A stretch of 64,000 nt of DNA from Thermaceae bacterium (lineage in GTDB: Bacteria > Deinococcota > Deinococci > Deinococcales > Marinithermaceae), in contig JALSRQ010000057.1 in the NCBI GenBank assembly GCA_026984675.1, positions 1 to 64,000 of the forward strand. The letters run 5' to 3'. Numbering within the stretch: position 1 is the first letter of the stretch; each line of letters begins with the position of its first letter. Below are positions 42,992 through 52,511 of this stretch, one piece after another. The position numbers and the translations under genes are program-made. The notes beneath the pieces are model-generated. The model was not told where the DNA came from. It worked only from the letters and a program-made list of their open reading frames with translations, and ran no database searches.

Positions 42992-44130
42992 GCCTCGCCT
43001 CCTTCCAAAAGCGTTTTGGTGGGCTCGTGCTTGACCTCGCCCTCCCAGACCAGCACGCTCTTTTGGATGATCTCGTCGTCCCAGTCGGGGCTTAAGCTCT
43101 CGCCCTCCTTGGCCAGGAGGGAGACGAAGTTAAAGAGGTTCCGGGCGTACATCTCGGAGGCGTGGATGGGGAGCTGGGAGGGGAGGTTCACCGGGCCGTA
43201 GATCGTCACCCCGTGGTGGACGACCCGCTCCCCCGCCTGGGTGAGCTCGCAGTTGCCGCCGGACTCCGCCGCCAGGTCGATGATCACCGAGCCCGGCCGC
43301 ATCCGCTCGACCATCGCCTGGCTGATCAGCCGGGGGGCGGGGCGGCCGGGGATCTGGGCGGTGGTGATCACCACGTCGGCCCGGGCCACCGCGTCCTCCA
43401 CCATCTTCCGCTCCTTCTCCTTCTCCTCGGGAGTGAGCTCGCGGGCGTAGCCGCCCTCGGCCTCGGCGTCGATGTCGAGCTCCAGGAACTTGGCCCCCAG
43501 GCTCCGCACCTGCTCGCCGGCCGCCCGCCGGACGTCGTAGGCCTCGACCACCGCCCCCAGCCGCTTGGCGGTGGCGATCGCCTGAAGCCCGGCGACCCCG
43601 GCCCCCAACACCAGCACCAACGCCGGACGGATGGTCCCGGCGGCGTAGGTGAGCATGGGGAAGAACTTGGGGGCGAGGTCGGCGGCCAGCACCCCGGCCT
43701 TGTAGCCGGCCACCGAGGCCTGGCTGGAGAGCACGTCCATCGCCTGGGCCCGGGTGATCCGGGGGATCAGCTCCAGGGCGAAGGCGTTGACCTTGCGCTC
43801 GGCCAGCCGCCGCACCCGCTCGGGGTAGCGGTGGGGCTGCAGAAAGCCCACCACGATCGCCCCCTCGGGCATCAGGTCGACCTCGTCCTCGCCGGGGGGC
43901 TGGACCTTGAGCACCAGCTCGGCGTCCCGGTAGAGGGCTTCCTTGCCCTCGACCAGCTCGGCCCCGGCGGCCTCGAAGGCGGCGTCGTCGAAGAACGCCC
44001 CCTCGCCGGCCCCGCGCTCGACCCGCACCTGGTAGCCCTGCTTGGCCATGCGGGCCACCACGTCGGGGATCAGGGCCACCCGCCGCTCGCCGGGGACCGT
44101 CTCCTTGGGGACCGCTACGCGTATCGCCAT
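42988..44130 (-). CDS. pntAA: NAD(P) transhydrogenase subunit alpha-1
   Basis: VPKETVPGERRVALIPDVV; LVLGAGVAGLQAIATAKRLGAVVEAYDVR. Confidence 0.95.
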   Translation of the reverse strand: MAIRVAVPKETVPGERRVALIPDVVARMAKQGYQVRVERGAGEGAFFDDAAFEAAGAELVEGKEALYRDAELVLKVQPPGEDEVDLMPEGAIVVGFLQPHRYPERVRRLAERKVNAFALELIPRITRAQAMDVLSSQASVAGYKAGVLAADLAPKFFPMLTYAAGTIRPALVLVLGAGVAGLQAIATAKRLGAVVEAYDVRRAAGEQVRSLGAKFLELDIDAEAEGGYARELTPEEKEKERKMVEDAVARADVVITTAQIPGRPAPRLISQAMVERMRPGSVIIDLAAESGGNCELTQAGERVVHHGVTIYGPVNLPSQLPIHASEMYARNLFNFVSLLAKEGESLSPDWDDEIIQKSVLVWEGEVKHEPTKTLLEGGEA

Positions 44131-44157
44131 TCTTTCCCCTCCTCACGCACCAGGGGG

Positions 44158-44186
44158 ATTATACCGGCGGGCCGGAAAGGTAAATT
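44158..44186. promoter_or_regulatory. Symmetric divergent promoter, pntAA (-) / nitroreductase (+)
   Basis: Minus-strand TATAAT (44158-44163) and plus-strand TAAATT (44181-44186) separated by exactly 17 bp; plus -10 is 7 nt from ATG 44194. Confidence 0.6.
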
Positions 44187-44193
44187 GTCCTAT

Positions 44194-45153
44194 ATGGACG
44201 CCCTCGAAAGGCTCCTCCACCGGGCCAGCGTGCGGCGCTACCGGCCCGAGCCGATCCCCGACGCCGACCTCGACCGCATGCTGGCGGCGGCCCAGCAGGC
44301 CCCCACCGACGCCAGCGGCCAGCTCTACGCGATCCTCCGGATACGCGACCGCGACCTCCGGGAGCGCCTCGCCCACCTCTCCGGGGACCAGCGCCACATC
44401 GTCGAGGCCGCCGAGTTCTTCGTCCTGCTCGCCGACCTCCACCGCGCCGATCGGTTGCTCGCCCACCGGGGGTCCGGCCTCGGCCGCTTCCCCCGGATGG
44501 GGCTCCACTTCGCCCTCCTCGACGCCGCCCTCGCCGGCGCCCACCTGGCGGTGGCGGCGGAGGCGATGGGCTACGGGATCTGCTGGATCGGGGGCCTGCT
44601 GAACCGGGTCGACGAGGTGGCCCGTCTGCTCGACCTGCCGGTCGGGGTGCTGCCGGTCGCCGGGCTCACCGTGGGGGTTCCCGACGAGGCCCCCGCCCCC
44701 CGGCCCCGCCTCCCCCGCCGGCTGGTGGTCCACACCGACCGCTACCGCGGCTACAGCGAGGAGGACCTCGAGGCCGCCTACCGGGCGATGGCCCCGATCA
44801 GTACCAGCGGCGACTGGCTGAAGCTGCTCGCCCACTACTTCGCGAGCGGCGGGGCGATGGAGGCCCGGGACCCGGTCTACGGCCGGGCCAAGGCCCGCCA
44901 GGGCTTCGCCGACGACCTCGCCGCCGCCGCCGCCGAGACCCTCTTCGTGCGGGGACTCGAGGCCGGCAGCCTGGCCGAAGCGATCGCCGGCCTGCTGGAC
45001 CATGGCTGGCGGGGGGTCCTCTTCGGCTCCGGCGCCTTCGGCGAGAGCGAGGTCTGGATCGAGCGCGAGACCGAGGCCCACCGGGGCGAGGGGGCCGCCC
45101 CCGGGGACGCCCTCGCCGAGGCGGTCAGGGCCGCCTTTCCCAGCGAAGGATGA
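44194..45153 (+). CDS. Nitroreductase-family protein with C-terminal extension
   Basis: LLHRASVRRYRPEPIPDADLDRMLAAAQQAPTDASGQ; GYGICWIGGLLN. Confidence 0.85.
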   Translation: MDALERLLHRASVRRYRPEPIPDADLDRMLAAAQQAPTDASGQLYAILRIRDRDLRERLAHLSGDQRHIVEAAEFFVLLADLHRADRLLAHRGSGLGRFPRMGLHFALLDAALAGAHLAVAAEAMGYGICWIGGLLNRVDEVARLLDLPVGVLPVAGLTVGVPDEAPAPRPRLPRRLVVHTDRYRGYSEEDLEAAYRAMAPISTSGDWLKLLAHYFASGGAMEARDPVYGRAKARQGFADDLAAAAAETLFVRGLEAGSLAEAIAGLLDHGWRGVLFGSGAFGESEVWIERETEAHRGEGAAPGDALAEAVRAAFPSEG

Positions 45154-46135
45154 CCGCCCCCAGAACCAACCCCAAAAGCGGCGACGCCAAGGCCCAGCCC
45201 GCCCCCGAGAGGAACGCCCCGGCCGCGCCCCCCAGGGCCCCCAGGGCGGCCACCCGGGCCAGCACCCCGGCGAGTTCCCCGGCCCCGAAGACCCGGGCCA
45301 GCCGGCCCAGCCCGGCGACCTGGGCCGCCCCCAGCCCGAGCCCGTAGAGGGCCGCCCCCGGGAGGTAGGACCGACCCAGCAGGGCGAGGGTCCCGGCCAG
45401 GAGCAGGGCCCCGCCCCCCGGCAACCCGAGCCGCCCGCGCCCGGCCAGCAACCCCCCGGCCGCGGTCCCCAGGGCGAAGGCCAGGTTGTAGACGGCGTAG
45501 CCGCCGGGACCGAGGAGCGCGGGCAGCCGGGTCGCCAGCCACCCCACCGGCAGCAGCAGGAAAAAGAGCGGCACCCCGTAGCGCGCGCCGTCCCGGCGGG
45601 GGGCGGCCCCTCCGCCGGAGCCTCCCGAGAGGCCCCGCCAGGGCCAGAGGGCCAGCGCCCTTAAGGCGAAGAGCCCGGCCGCCGCCGCCAGCACCCTCGC
45701 CGGGCCCAGGGCGGCCACCGCCCACCCGGCCGGGGGCCAGGCCAGGGCCGGCGCCGCCACCCCCACCGCGGTGAGGAGCCCGTTCGCCCGGTCAAAGGCG
45801 GGGCCGGAAAGCCGGGCGCGGAGGGCGACCGGACCGAGCCAGCCCTCGAGGACCCCCACGCCCCCGGCCGCCCCGTAGGCGAGGAGCGGCCAGCCCCCAA
45901 GGGCGGCCAGAAGAACCAGGAGGGCGGCGGCCAGGTGGGCCCCGATCAGGGCCGCCCCGGGGCGCCGGACCGCCGCCCCGGCGACCAGCGGGAGGAGCCT
46001 CAGGAGCTGGGCCAGGAAGACCCCCGCCGCCACCTCGCCCGGTCGCCCCCGCTCCAGGGCCAAAAACGGCGCCGCCGCCAGGGCCAGCGTCCAGCCGAGC
46101 TGGCTTAGGAGCTGGCCCCCGATCCACCCGATCAC
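45125..46135 (-). CDS. MFS-like multi-TM transporter
   Basis: About ten hydrophobic segments; MFS-like overall layout. Confidence 0.65.
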   Translation of the reverse strand: MIGWIGGQLLSQLGWTLALAAAPFLALERGRPGEVAAGVFLAQLLRLLPLVAGAAVRRPGAALIGAHLAAALLVLLAALGGWPLLAYGAAGGVGVLEGWLGPVALRARLSGPAFDRANGLLTAVGVAAPALAWPPAGWAVAALGPARVLAAAAGLFALRALALWPWRGLSGGSGGGAAPRRDGARYGVPLFFLLLPVGWLATRLPALLGPGGYAVYNLAFALGTAAGGLLAGRGRLGLPGGGALLLAGTLALLGRSYLPGAALYGLGLGAAQVAGLGRLARVFGAGELAGVLARVAALGALGGAAGAFLSGAGWALASPLLGLVLGAVILRWERRP

Positions 46136-46185
46136 GCCGCCCAGCCTCCCCGGGGTAGGATGTAAAAAGAAAGGGGGATTTTTTA

Positions 46186-46779
46186 ATGACCCGCCCGCTC
46201 GACCCCGCCTCCCCCGCCGCCCGTCTCCTGGCCGACGCCCGGAAACGCCGGTTCCTCGGCCCCTTCCTGGGCCGCACCCGGCGGCTCGCCCAGGCCGCCC
46301 GCGAGCTCGGGGTAAGCCCCGCCCGGCTCGGCTACTGGGTGCGGCGCTTTCGCGAGCTGGGCCTCCTGGTGCCGGACGGCCGCGGCTACCGCACCCCGGC
46401 CGAGGCCTTCTTCGTCCCCTTCGAGGCGAGCCCCGGGGCCGACCTGGCGGACTGGCTCGCCAGCGAACTCAAGGAGGCCCACCGGGAGCTCCTTTGGGCG
46501 ATGGGCCGGGCCCTCGCCGAGCAGGGCTACCGCGGCCTCCGGGTCTTTCGAAACCCCCAGGGGACGGTGACCAGCGCCCTGGCCCGGGGCCCCGACGACC
46601 CCGGTCCGCTGGCCCCCTTCGGGGTCGCGGCCACCCTCCACCTCACCCCGGCCGAGGCCGAGGCGCTCAAGAACCGCCTCCAGGCCCTCTGGGCGGCCTA
46701 CGCCGATCGGATGGCGCCGGACGAGGGGCGCCGCCCCTACCGGGTCTACGCCTTCTTGACCGAGATCCCGGACCGCTAA
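46186..46779 (+). CDS. Winged-helix DNA-binding protein (ArsR-like N-terminus)
   Basis: RRFLGPFLGRTRRLAQAARELGVSPARLGYWVRRFRELGLLV; SD AAGGGGG 8 nt from ATG. Confidence 0.7.
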   Translation: MTRPLDPASPAARLLADARKRRFLGPFLGRTRRLAQAARELGVSPARLGYWVRRFRELGLLVPDGRGYRTPAEAFFVPFEASPGADLADWLASELKEAHRELLWAMGRALAEQGYRGLRVFRNPQGTVTSALARGPDDPGPLAPFGVAATLHLTPAEAEALKNRLQALWAAYADRMAPDEGRRPYRVYAFLTEIPDR

Positions 46780-47972
46780 CCGGACCCGATCGCGCCCGCC
46801 TGCACCAACGCCCGGAGTTCCTCCTCGCGGTAGCCGAGCTCCTCGACGAGCACCTCGAGGGTGTGCTCCCCCAGGCGCGGCGGCGGCCCGGCGGGGGCGG
46901 CGGGGGTGCGCGAGAAGTGCTGGAAGACGCTGGCCACCGTCCTCAGGGCCCCGACGGTGGGGTGGTCGAGCTCCCAGATCGCCCCCCGGGCCTCGACCTG
47001 AGGGTCGGCGAAGGCCTCGGCGAGGTCGTTCACCGGGGTCGCCGGAACCCCGTGCGCCCGGAAGAGCTGGATCCACTCGTCCCGTCCACGCTCCCGGAAC
47101 ACCGCCGCCAGCACCGGAATCAAAGCGTCGCGGTTTTTCACCCGGTCGGCGTTGGTGCGGAAGCGGGGGTCCCGCGCCAGCGCCTCCCGCCCGATCGCCC
47201 GGCACATCCGGGCGAACTGGGCGTCGTTTCCCACCGCCAGGATGAACCAGCCGCCCTTGGCCTGGAAGGCCTGGTAGGGCACGATCTGGGGGTGGGCGTT
47301 CCCCAGGCGCCTTGGGGCTGTGCCGGTGACCAAGTAGCTCTGAGCCTGGTTGACCAGGCTCATGAGCCCGACCTCGAAGAGCGAGAGGTCGAGGTGCTGG
47401 CCCCGACCCGAGCGCTCCCGCTCCAGGAGGGCGGCGAGGATGCCGGCCACCGCCGCCCAGCCGGTCAGCACGTCGATGAGCGCCACCCCCACCTTTATCG
47501 GGGGCCCGTCGGGCTCGCCGGTGATGCTCATCAGCCCGGTGATCCCCTGCAGGGCGGCGTCGTAGCCGGGCTCCTGGGCCCGGGGCCCGGTCTGCCCGAA
47601 GCCGGTGATCGAGACGTAGACGAGGCGGGGGTTCGCCTCCTTTAGGCTGGGGTAGTCGAGCCCGTACTTCTCCAGGCCCCCGGCCTTGAAGTTCTCGATC
47701 AGCACGTCGGCCCGGCCCGCGAGCTCCCGGACGATCGCCGCCCCCCGGGGATCCTTCAGGTTGATCGCCAGGCTCTTCTTCCCCCGGTTGGCGGCCAGGT
47801 AGTAGGCGCTCTCGCCCCCCACGAAGGGCGGGCCCCAGCGCCGGGTATCGTCGCCCCCCGGGCTTTCGACCTTCCAGACCAGGGCCCCCAGGTCGGCCAG
47901 CACCTGGGTGGCGAAGGGGCCGGCCAGGACGCGGGAGAGGTCCAGCACCTTGAGTCCGGTGAGGGGTCCCAT
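46776..47972 (-). CDS. CaiB/BaiF (class III) CoA-transferase
   Basis: LTGLKVLDLSRVLAGPFATQVLADLGA; ANRGKKSLAINLKDPRG; SITGFGQTGP. Confidence 0.92.
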   Translation of the reverse strand: MGPLTGLKVLDLSRVLAGPFATQVLADLGALVWKVESPGGDDTRRWGPPFVGGESAYYLAANRGKKSLAINLKDPRGAAIVRELAGRADVLIENFKAGGLEKYGLDYPSLKEANPRLVYVSITGFGQTGPRAQEPGYDAALQGITGLMSITGEPDGPPIKVGVALIDVLTGWAAVAGILAALLERERSGRGQHLDLSLFEVGLMSLVNQAQSYLVTGTAPRRLGNAHPQIVPYQAFQAKGGWFILAVGNDAQFARMCRAIGREALARDPRFRTNADRVKNRDALIPVLAAVFRERGRDEWIQLFRAHGVPATPVNDLAEAFADPQVEARGAIWELDHPTVGALRTVASVFQHFSRTPAAPAGPPPRLGEHTLEVLVEELGYREEELRALVQAGAIGSG

Positions 47973-47981
47973 GGTCCGATG

Positions 47982-48932
47982 CTAAAAGGGAAGGTCCCGC
48001 CCCAAAAGGTAGCGAAGTCCCGGCGCGATCCCCTGCCGCCAGGTCACCCAGTTGTGCCCCGAGGGCCGCTCGCGGTAAGCGTGGGCGACCCCCAGCTCGG
48101 CGAGGCGGGCGGCCAGCCGCCGGGTGGGCCCGAGCAGCCACTCGAGGACGCCGGCCTCGAGGTAGACCCGCCCCTCCCGCCGCTCCACCCGCTCGGTGAG
48201 CCACTCCGGCTCGGCGTAGGCGTCCTGCCCCCCGGGGACCGCCCGGAGGGCCGGGGAGTGGGCCATGGCGAAGGCGACCGCGGGGGCCTCGTTCCATAGC
48301 CAGAGGGCGGCGAGGCCCCCCAGCGAGGCCCCCCAGAGCCCGAGGGGGAGGCCGCCGGCGAAGCGGGGGGCGGCCTCCTCCAGCACGAAGGTCCGGTAGC
48401 GGGGGTCCATGCGGTACTCGCGGTCGCGGTCCTCGGGTTCCAGGAAGACGATCCCGACCGGGTGGATCGTCCCCGCCTGGATCAGGGCCTCGGCCACCTC
48501 GGCCATCCGGCCGATCCGGAAGAACGCCACCCCGTCCTGAACCAAGAGGACCGCCCGCGCCGGCGCGGGCGGCCGGTAGACGAGCACCCGCCGCTCGGCG
48601 AAGAAGGGCTCGGAGAAGACCCGCTCCCGGCGGAGCCGCTCCTTCGGCACCGGGGCCAGGGGGGGCGCCCGGTAGCGCCAGTCCCCGGTGGTGAAGGCCC
48701 GGGCGTAGGGCCACCAGGGGTTCTCGGCCAACCGCGGGGCCTCGGGGTCGGCGAAGGGGCGGCCCTCGGCGTCGAGAAAGGCGTACTCGACGTAGGCGTC
48801 GGGGGGAAACTCCCGCCGGAGGGGCCCTCGAAGCGGGATCGGGCGGCGCTTCCAGTCGGTGAAGTCGCCGATCAGCGCCCGGGCCCCGGGGGGCGGTCGG
48901 AAGGTGGCGAAGCGGCCCTCGACCCGCACCAC
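47982..48932 (-). CDS. Enterochelin-esterase-like alpha/beta hydrolase
   Basis: LLVQDGVAFF; GLWGASLGGLAALW nucleophile elbow; SGHNWVTWR; CBM48-like N-terminus. Confidence 0.82.
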   Translation of the reverse strand: MVRVEGRFATFRPPPGARALIGDFTDWKRRPIPLRGPLRREFPPDAYVEYAFLDAEGRPFADPEAPRLAENPWWPYARAFTTGDWRYRAPPLAPVPKERLRRERVFSEPFFAERRVLVYRPPAPARAVLLVQDGVAFFRIGRMAEVAEALIQAGTIHPVGIVFLEPEDRDREYRMDPRYRTFVLEEAAPRFAGGLPLGLWGASLGGLAALWLWNEAPAVAFAMAHSPALRAVPGGQDAYAEPEWLTERVERREGRVYLEAGVLEWLLGPTRRLAARLAELGVAHAYRERPSGHNWVTWRQGIAPGLRYLLGRDLPF

Positions 48933-49013
48933 GCCCCCATTCTGGCACCCCTTTGTGCCCGCGGGCCCATTGAGCCCCAGAGGCTAAGGGGTAGATTGGC
49001 GGCGGAGGTGCCT

Positions 49014-49484
49014 ATGGCGATTCAAGTTGGCGATCGCGTTCCCCACGCCACCGTATTCGACAAGGACCTAAACCCCGTCGACCTGGCCGAGTACGGCCGC
49101 GGCAAGCCGTTGGTGCTGCTGTTCTTCCCCGGGTCGTTCACCTCGGTCTGTGAGAAGGAGCTCTGCACCTTCCGCGACCAGATGCGGCTCTACAACGAGG
49201 TAGGGGCCGAGGTGGTGGGCCTCAGCGTCGACACCCCCTTCTGCCAGGCCGCCTTCGCGGAGAAGAACGGCCTCGCCTACCCCCTCCTCTCCGACTTCAA
49301 CAAGGAGGCGATCCGGGCCTTCGGGGTGGTGCTCCCCGAGCTCAAGGGGCTCAAGGAGCTGGCCCAGCGGGCGGCCTTCGTGGTCGACGCCGACGGGGTG
49401 GTGCGCTGGGCCTGGGTGGCCGAGAACCCCGGGCTCGAACCCCCCTACGACGAGGTCGCCGCCGCCGTGCGGTCGCTGGGGTAG
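49014..49484 (+). CDS. Peroxiredoxin (AhpC/TSA, BCP/AhpE-like)
   Basis: FFPGSFTSVCEKELCTFRDQM. Confidence 0.92.
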   Translation: MAIQVGDRVPHATVFDKDLNPVDLAEYGRGKPLVLLFFPGSFTSVCEKELCTFRDQMRLYNEVGAEVVGLSVDTPFCQAAFAEKNGLAYPLLSDFNKEAIRAFGVVLPELKGLKELAQRAAFVVDADGVVRWAWVAENPGLEPPYDEVAAAVRSLG

Positions 49485-49500
49485 AAGAGGGCGGGTTCCC

Positions 49501-49525
49501 GCGCCCCGGCCAGTGGCCGGGGCGC
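49501..49525 (+). terminator. Rho-independent terminator after the peroxiredoxin gene
   Basis: GCGCCCCGGCC-AGT-GGCCGGGGCGC (11 bp) followed by GTTTGTT. Confidence 0.82.
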
Positions 49526-49543
49526 GTTTGTTAGCGTAGGGGC

Positions 49544-50575
49544 ATGCGGGCCGTCTATATCGAGTCCTTCGGCGAGGCCGAGGCCCTGCGGTACGGCGAG
49601 CGCCCCACCCCCCTCCCCGGTCCCGGTGAGGTGCGGGTGCGGCTCCTGGCCGCCGCCGTCAACCACCTCGACCTCTGGGTGCGGAAGGGGGTCGCCAACC
49701 CCAAGCTCGGCTTCCCCCACATCCTCGGGGCCGACGGCGCCGGGGTGGTGGACGCGGTGGGCCCCGGCGTCCCCGAGGACCTGCTGGGCCGGGAGGTGGT
49801 CCTGAACCCCGGGATCTCCTGCGGCCACTGCCCGGCCTGCCTCTCCGGGGCCGACCCCTTGTGCCCCAGCTACGGCATCCTGGGGGAGCACACCAACGGC
49901 ACCTACGCCGAGTACGTGACGGTGCCCCGGGCCAACCTGGTGGAAAAGCCCGCCTCGTTGAGCTTCGAGGAGGCGGCCAGCTTCCCCCTGACCTTCCTCA
50001 CCGCCTGGCAGATGGTGGTCGACAAGCTGGGGGTCCGGCCCGGCGAGACCGTGCTGGTGATGGCCGCCGGCAGCGGGGTCGGGGTCGCCGCCCTCCAGAT
50101 CGCCAAACTCCACGGCGCCCGGGTGATCGCCGCCGCCGGCAGCGACGAGAAGCTCGCCCTGGCCCGGGAACTGGGGGCCGACGAGGGGGTGAACTACCGC
50201 CAGGAGGGCTGGCACAAGGCGGTGCGCCGGCTCACCGGCGGGGTGGGGGTCGACGCGGTCGCCGACTCCACCGGCAAGGACTACTGGGAGGGGGTGATCA
50301 AGGCCACCCGCAACGGCGGGCGGATCGCCCTGGTGGGGGCGACCAGCGGCTACCAGGCGACCACCCCCCTGGGCCACGTCTTCTACCGGCAGCTCACCAT
50401 CTACGGCTCGACGATGGCCTCGAAATCGCGGCTGTTCACCCTCGCCCGGTTCTTCGCCGAGGGGCGGCTCCGGCCCATCGTCGGCGAGGTGCTGCCGCTT
50501 CGCGAGGCGGCCCGGGCCCACCGCCTGCTGGAGTTGAGAAAGGTTTTCGGTAAGGTCGTGCTTCGTGTAAGCTAG
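49544..50575 (+). CDS. Zinc-dependent alcohol dehydrogenase family protein (MDR)
   Basis: GADGAGVVDAVGPGV; structural-Zn cluster CGHCPACLSGADPLC; TAGCGT-N6-ATG. Confidence 0.9.
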   Translation: MRAVYIESFGEAEALRYGERPTPLPGPGEVRVRLLAAAVNHLDLWVRKGVANPKLGFPHILGADGAGVVDAVGPGVPEDLLGREVVLNPGISCGHCPACLSGADPLCPSYGILGEHTNGTYAEYVTVPRANLVEKPASLSFEEAASFPLTFLTAWQMVVDKLGVRPGETVLVMAAGSGVGVAALQIAKLHGARVIAAAGSDEKLALARELGADEGVNYRQEGWHKAVRRLTGGVGVDAVADSTGKDYWEGVIKATRNGGRIALVGATSGYQATTPLGHVFYRQLTIYGSTMASKSRLFTLARFFAEGRLRPIVGEVLPLREAARAHRLLELRKVFGKVVLRVS

Positions 50576-50580
50576 AACGG

Positions 50581-51120
50581 ATGGAACGCTTGGCCATCTT
50601 TATTGACGGCTCCTACGTGTACGCCGCCTCGCGGCGCATGGGCTGGAACGTCGACCACCGCAAGACGCTGGAGCATTTCCGCGAGGGGCACGCCCTCTAC
50701 AACGCCTTCTACTACGCCCCGGTCACCGACATTACCGACGAGCGGCAGCGAAAGTTCTTGAACGCGCTGGTCTTCATGGGCTACACCGTCCGCTGGCGGG
50801 AGGTCCACGCCGAGCCCCGCTTCGACGCGGTGATCGCCACCGACCTCCTGCTCACCGCCCCCCGCTGGGAGGTGGCGGTGCTGGCCGCCGGGCAGGCCGG
50901 GCTGGCGGCCCCGGTGGAGGCGGTGCGGGGCATGGGCAAGGAGGTCTGGCTCCTGGGGCTGGAGGAGAGCGTGGACCTCGACCTCCGCTCGGCGACCGAC
51001 CGCTTCCTCGACCTGCGGGACTTCCGGGAGACCCTGGAGCGGGAGGCCGGCGGCCGCCGCGTCTACCCCGCGGTGGAACCGGAGCCGGGCGAGACCGGCG
51101 AGGAGCTCGACCTCGACTGA
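50581..51120 (+). CDS. NYN-domain (LabA/DUF88) protein
   Basis: MERLAIFIDGSYVYAASRRMGW; FDAVIATDLLL; PVEAVRGMGKEVWLLG. Confidence 0.82.
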   Translation: MERLAIFIDGSYVYAASRRMGWNVDHRKTLEHFREGHALYNAFYYAPVTDITDERQRKFLNALVFMGYTVRWREVHAEPRFDAVIATDLLLTAPRWEVAVLAAGQAGLAAPVEAVRGMGKEVWLLGLEESVDLDLRSATDRFLDLRDFRETLEREAGGRRVYPAVEPEPGETGEELDLD

Positions 51121-51126
51121 AAAGGG

Positions 51127-51157
51127 GGCGGGCGGGGGCCCGGGGCCCCCGCCCGCC
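51127..51157 (-). terminator. Terminator of the ribosomal protein operon
   Basis: 14-bp stem GGCGGGCGGGGGCC / GGCCCCCGCCCGCC; T-tract on the minus strand (CTTTTCAG). Confidence 0.82.
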
Positions 51158-51169
51158 GGCCCTCCCGCC

Positions 51170-51562
51170 TCAGGCCTTTTCCTCGGCCTCGGGCTCGGGC
51201 CGCCCCATCCCCACCAGCTCGATCAGGGCCAGGGGGCTTCCGTCCCCTTTGCGGCGCTCGGCCAGCTTGAGGACCCGGGTGTAGCCCCCCGGCCGCTCGG
51301 CCATGAGGGGGGCGATCTCGTCGAAGAGCTTCCGGACCACCGCCTTGTCGTGGATGTCCCGGAGCACCCGGCGGCGGGCGGCCAGGTCCCCCCGCTTGGC
51401 CACGGTGATCAGGGGCTCGACGAACCGCCTGAGCTCCTTGGCCTTGGGAACGGTGGTGGTGATGCGGCCGTGGCGAAGGAGCTCCTGCGCCTGGTTCCGA
51501 AGCAGCGCCAGGCGGTGGCTGGAGTGGCGTCCGAGTTTGCGTCCGGCCTTCCTGTGTCGCAT
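51170..51562 (-). CDS. rplQ: 50S ribosomal protein L17
   Basis: [34 protein letters not shown]. Confidence 0.97.
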   Translation of the reverse strand: MRHRKAGRKLGRHSSHRLALLRNQAQELLRHGRITTTVPKAKELRRFVEPLITVAKRGDLAARRRVLRDIHDKAVVRKLFDEIAPLMAERPGGYTRVLKLAERRKGDGSPLALIELVGMGRPEPEAEEKA

Positions 51563-51566
51563 GCTC

Positions 51567-52511
51567 TCACTCCTTTAGGGCAAGCCCCCGCTCGGCCAGG
51601 GCCTCGAGGATCTCCTCCACGCTCCGCTCGCCGATCCCGGGGATCTTCTTGAGATCCCGCAGGGAGAGCGCGAGCAGGTCGTCGACGGTGTGGATCCCCT
51701 CCTCCTTGAGGTTGTGGAGCACCCGGGTCGAGAGCTCCAGCTCGTCGAGGGCCATCGGTTCCTCCCCGACGGGCGCGGCCCCGCCCTCGGCCCCGGGCTC
51801 GGGGGCGACCTCGGCCAGGGGGGCGAAGAAGTCGAAGTGGGCCTTCAGGATCTTCACCGCCTCGGCCAGGGCGGCCTGGGGGGCGATCGAGCCGTCGGTC
51901 CAGATCCGGAGGGTCAGCTTGTCGAGGTCGGTGCGGCGGCCGAGGCGGGTGTCCTCGACATGGTAGGCGACCCGGCGCACCGGCGAGAAGAGGGCGTCGA
52001 CCGGAATCGAGTTGATCCGGTCCTTGATGTTGTGCTGCTCGGCGGGAACGTAGCCGACCCCACGGTCGACCCGCACCTCCATCACCAGCCGGGCCCCCTT
52101 CTCGAGGGTGGCGATGTAGTGGTCGGGGTTGACGATCTCGGCGTCGGAGGGGACCTCGAGGTCCCGGGCCCGCACCTCGCCGGGCCCCTCGGCCCGCAGC
52201 CGAAGGGTCACCGTCTCCACGTCGGGGTCGAGGAACTTAACCACCAGCTCCTTAAGGTTGAGGACGATCTGGACCACGTCCTCGCGGACCCCGGGCAGGG
52301 TCTGGAACTCGTGGAGGGCGTCCTCGATGTAGACGCTGGTCACCGCGGTGCCCGGGATCGAGGAGAGCAGGACCCGCCGGAGCGGGTTGCCCAGGGTGAC
52401 GCCAAAGCCGCGCTCCAGGGGTTCGAGGACGAACTCGCCGTAGTTCCCCTTGACCTTGGCCTCGAACTTGGGGGCGCGGATGCGACCGATCTCCAAAACT
52501 TCCATGCTCAC
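51567..52511 (-). CDS. rpoA: DNA-directed RNA polymerase subunit alpha
   Basis: [25 protein letters not shown]; alpha-[15 protein letters not shown]. Confidence 0.97.
   Translation of the reverse strand: MSMEVLEIGRIRAPKFEAKVKGNYGEFVLEPLERGFGVTLGNPLRRVLLSSIPGTAVTSVYIEDALHEFQTLPGVREDVVQIVLNLKELVVKFLDPDVETVTLRLRAEGPGEVRARDLEVPSDAEIVNPDHYIATLEKGARLVMEVRVDRGVGYVPAEQHNIKDRINSIPVDALFSPVRRVAYHVEDTRLGRRTDLDKLTLRIWTDGSIAPQAALAEAVKILKAHFDFFAPLAEVAPEPGAEGGAAPVGEEPMALDELELSTRVLHNLKEEGIHTVDDLLALSLRDLKKIPGIGERSVEEILEALAERGLALKE

Noticed and set aside
45125-45153. 29-bp tail-to-tail overlap of nitroreductase and MFS genes as a regulatory antisense element
   Set aside because: Short convergent overlaps are ordinary in compact genomes and nothing else supports regulation
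46183-48948. 921-aa minus-strand ORF
   Set aside because: Low-complexity translation out of frame with the CoA-transferase and esterase genes, which are well supported
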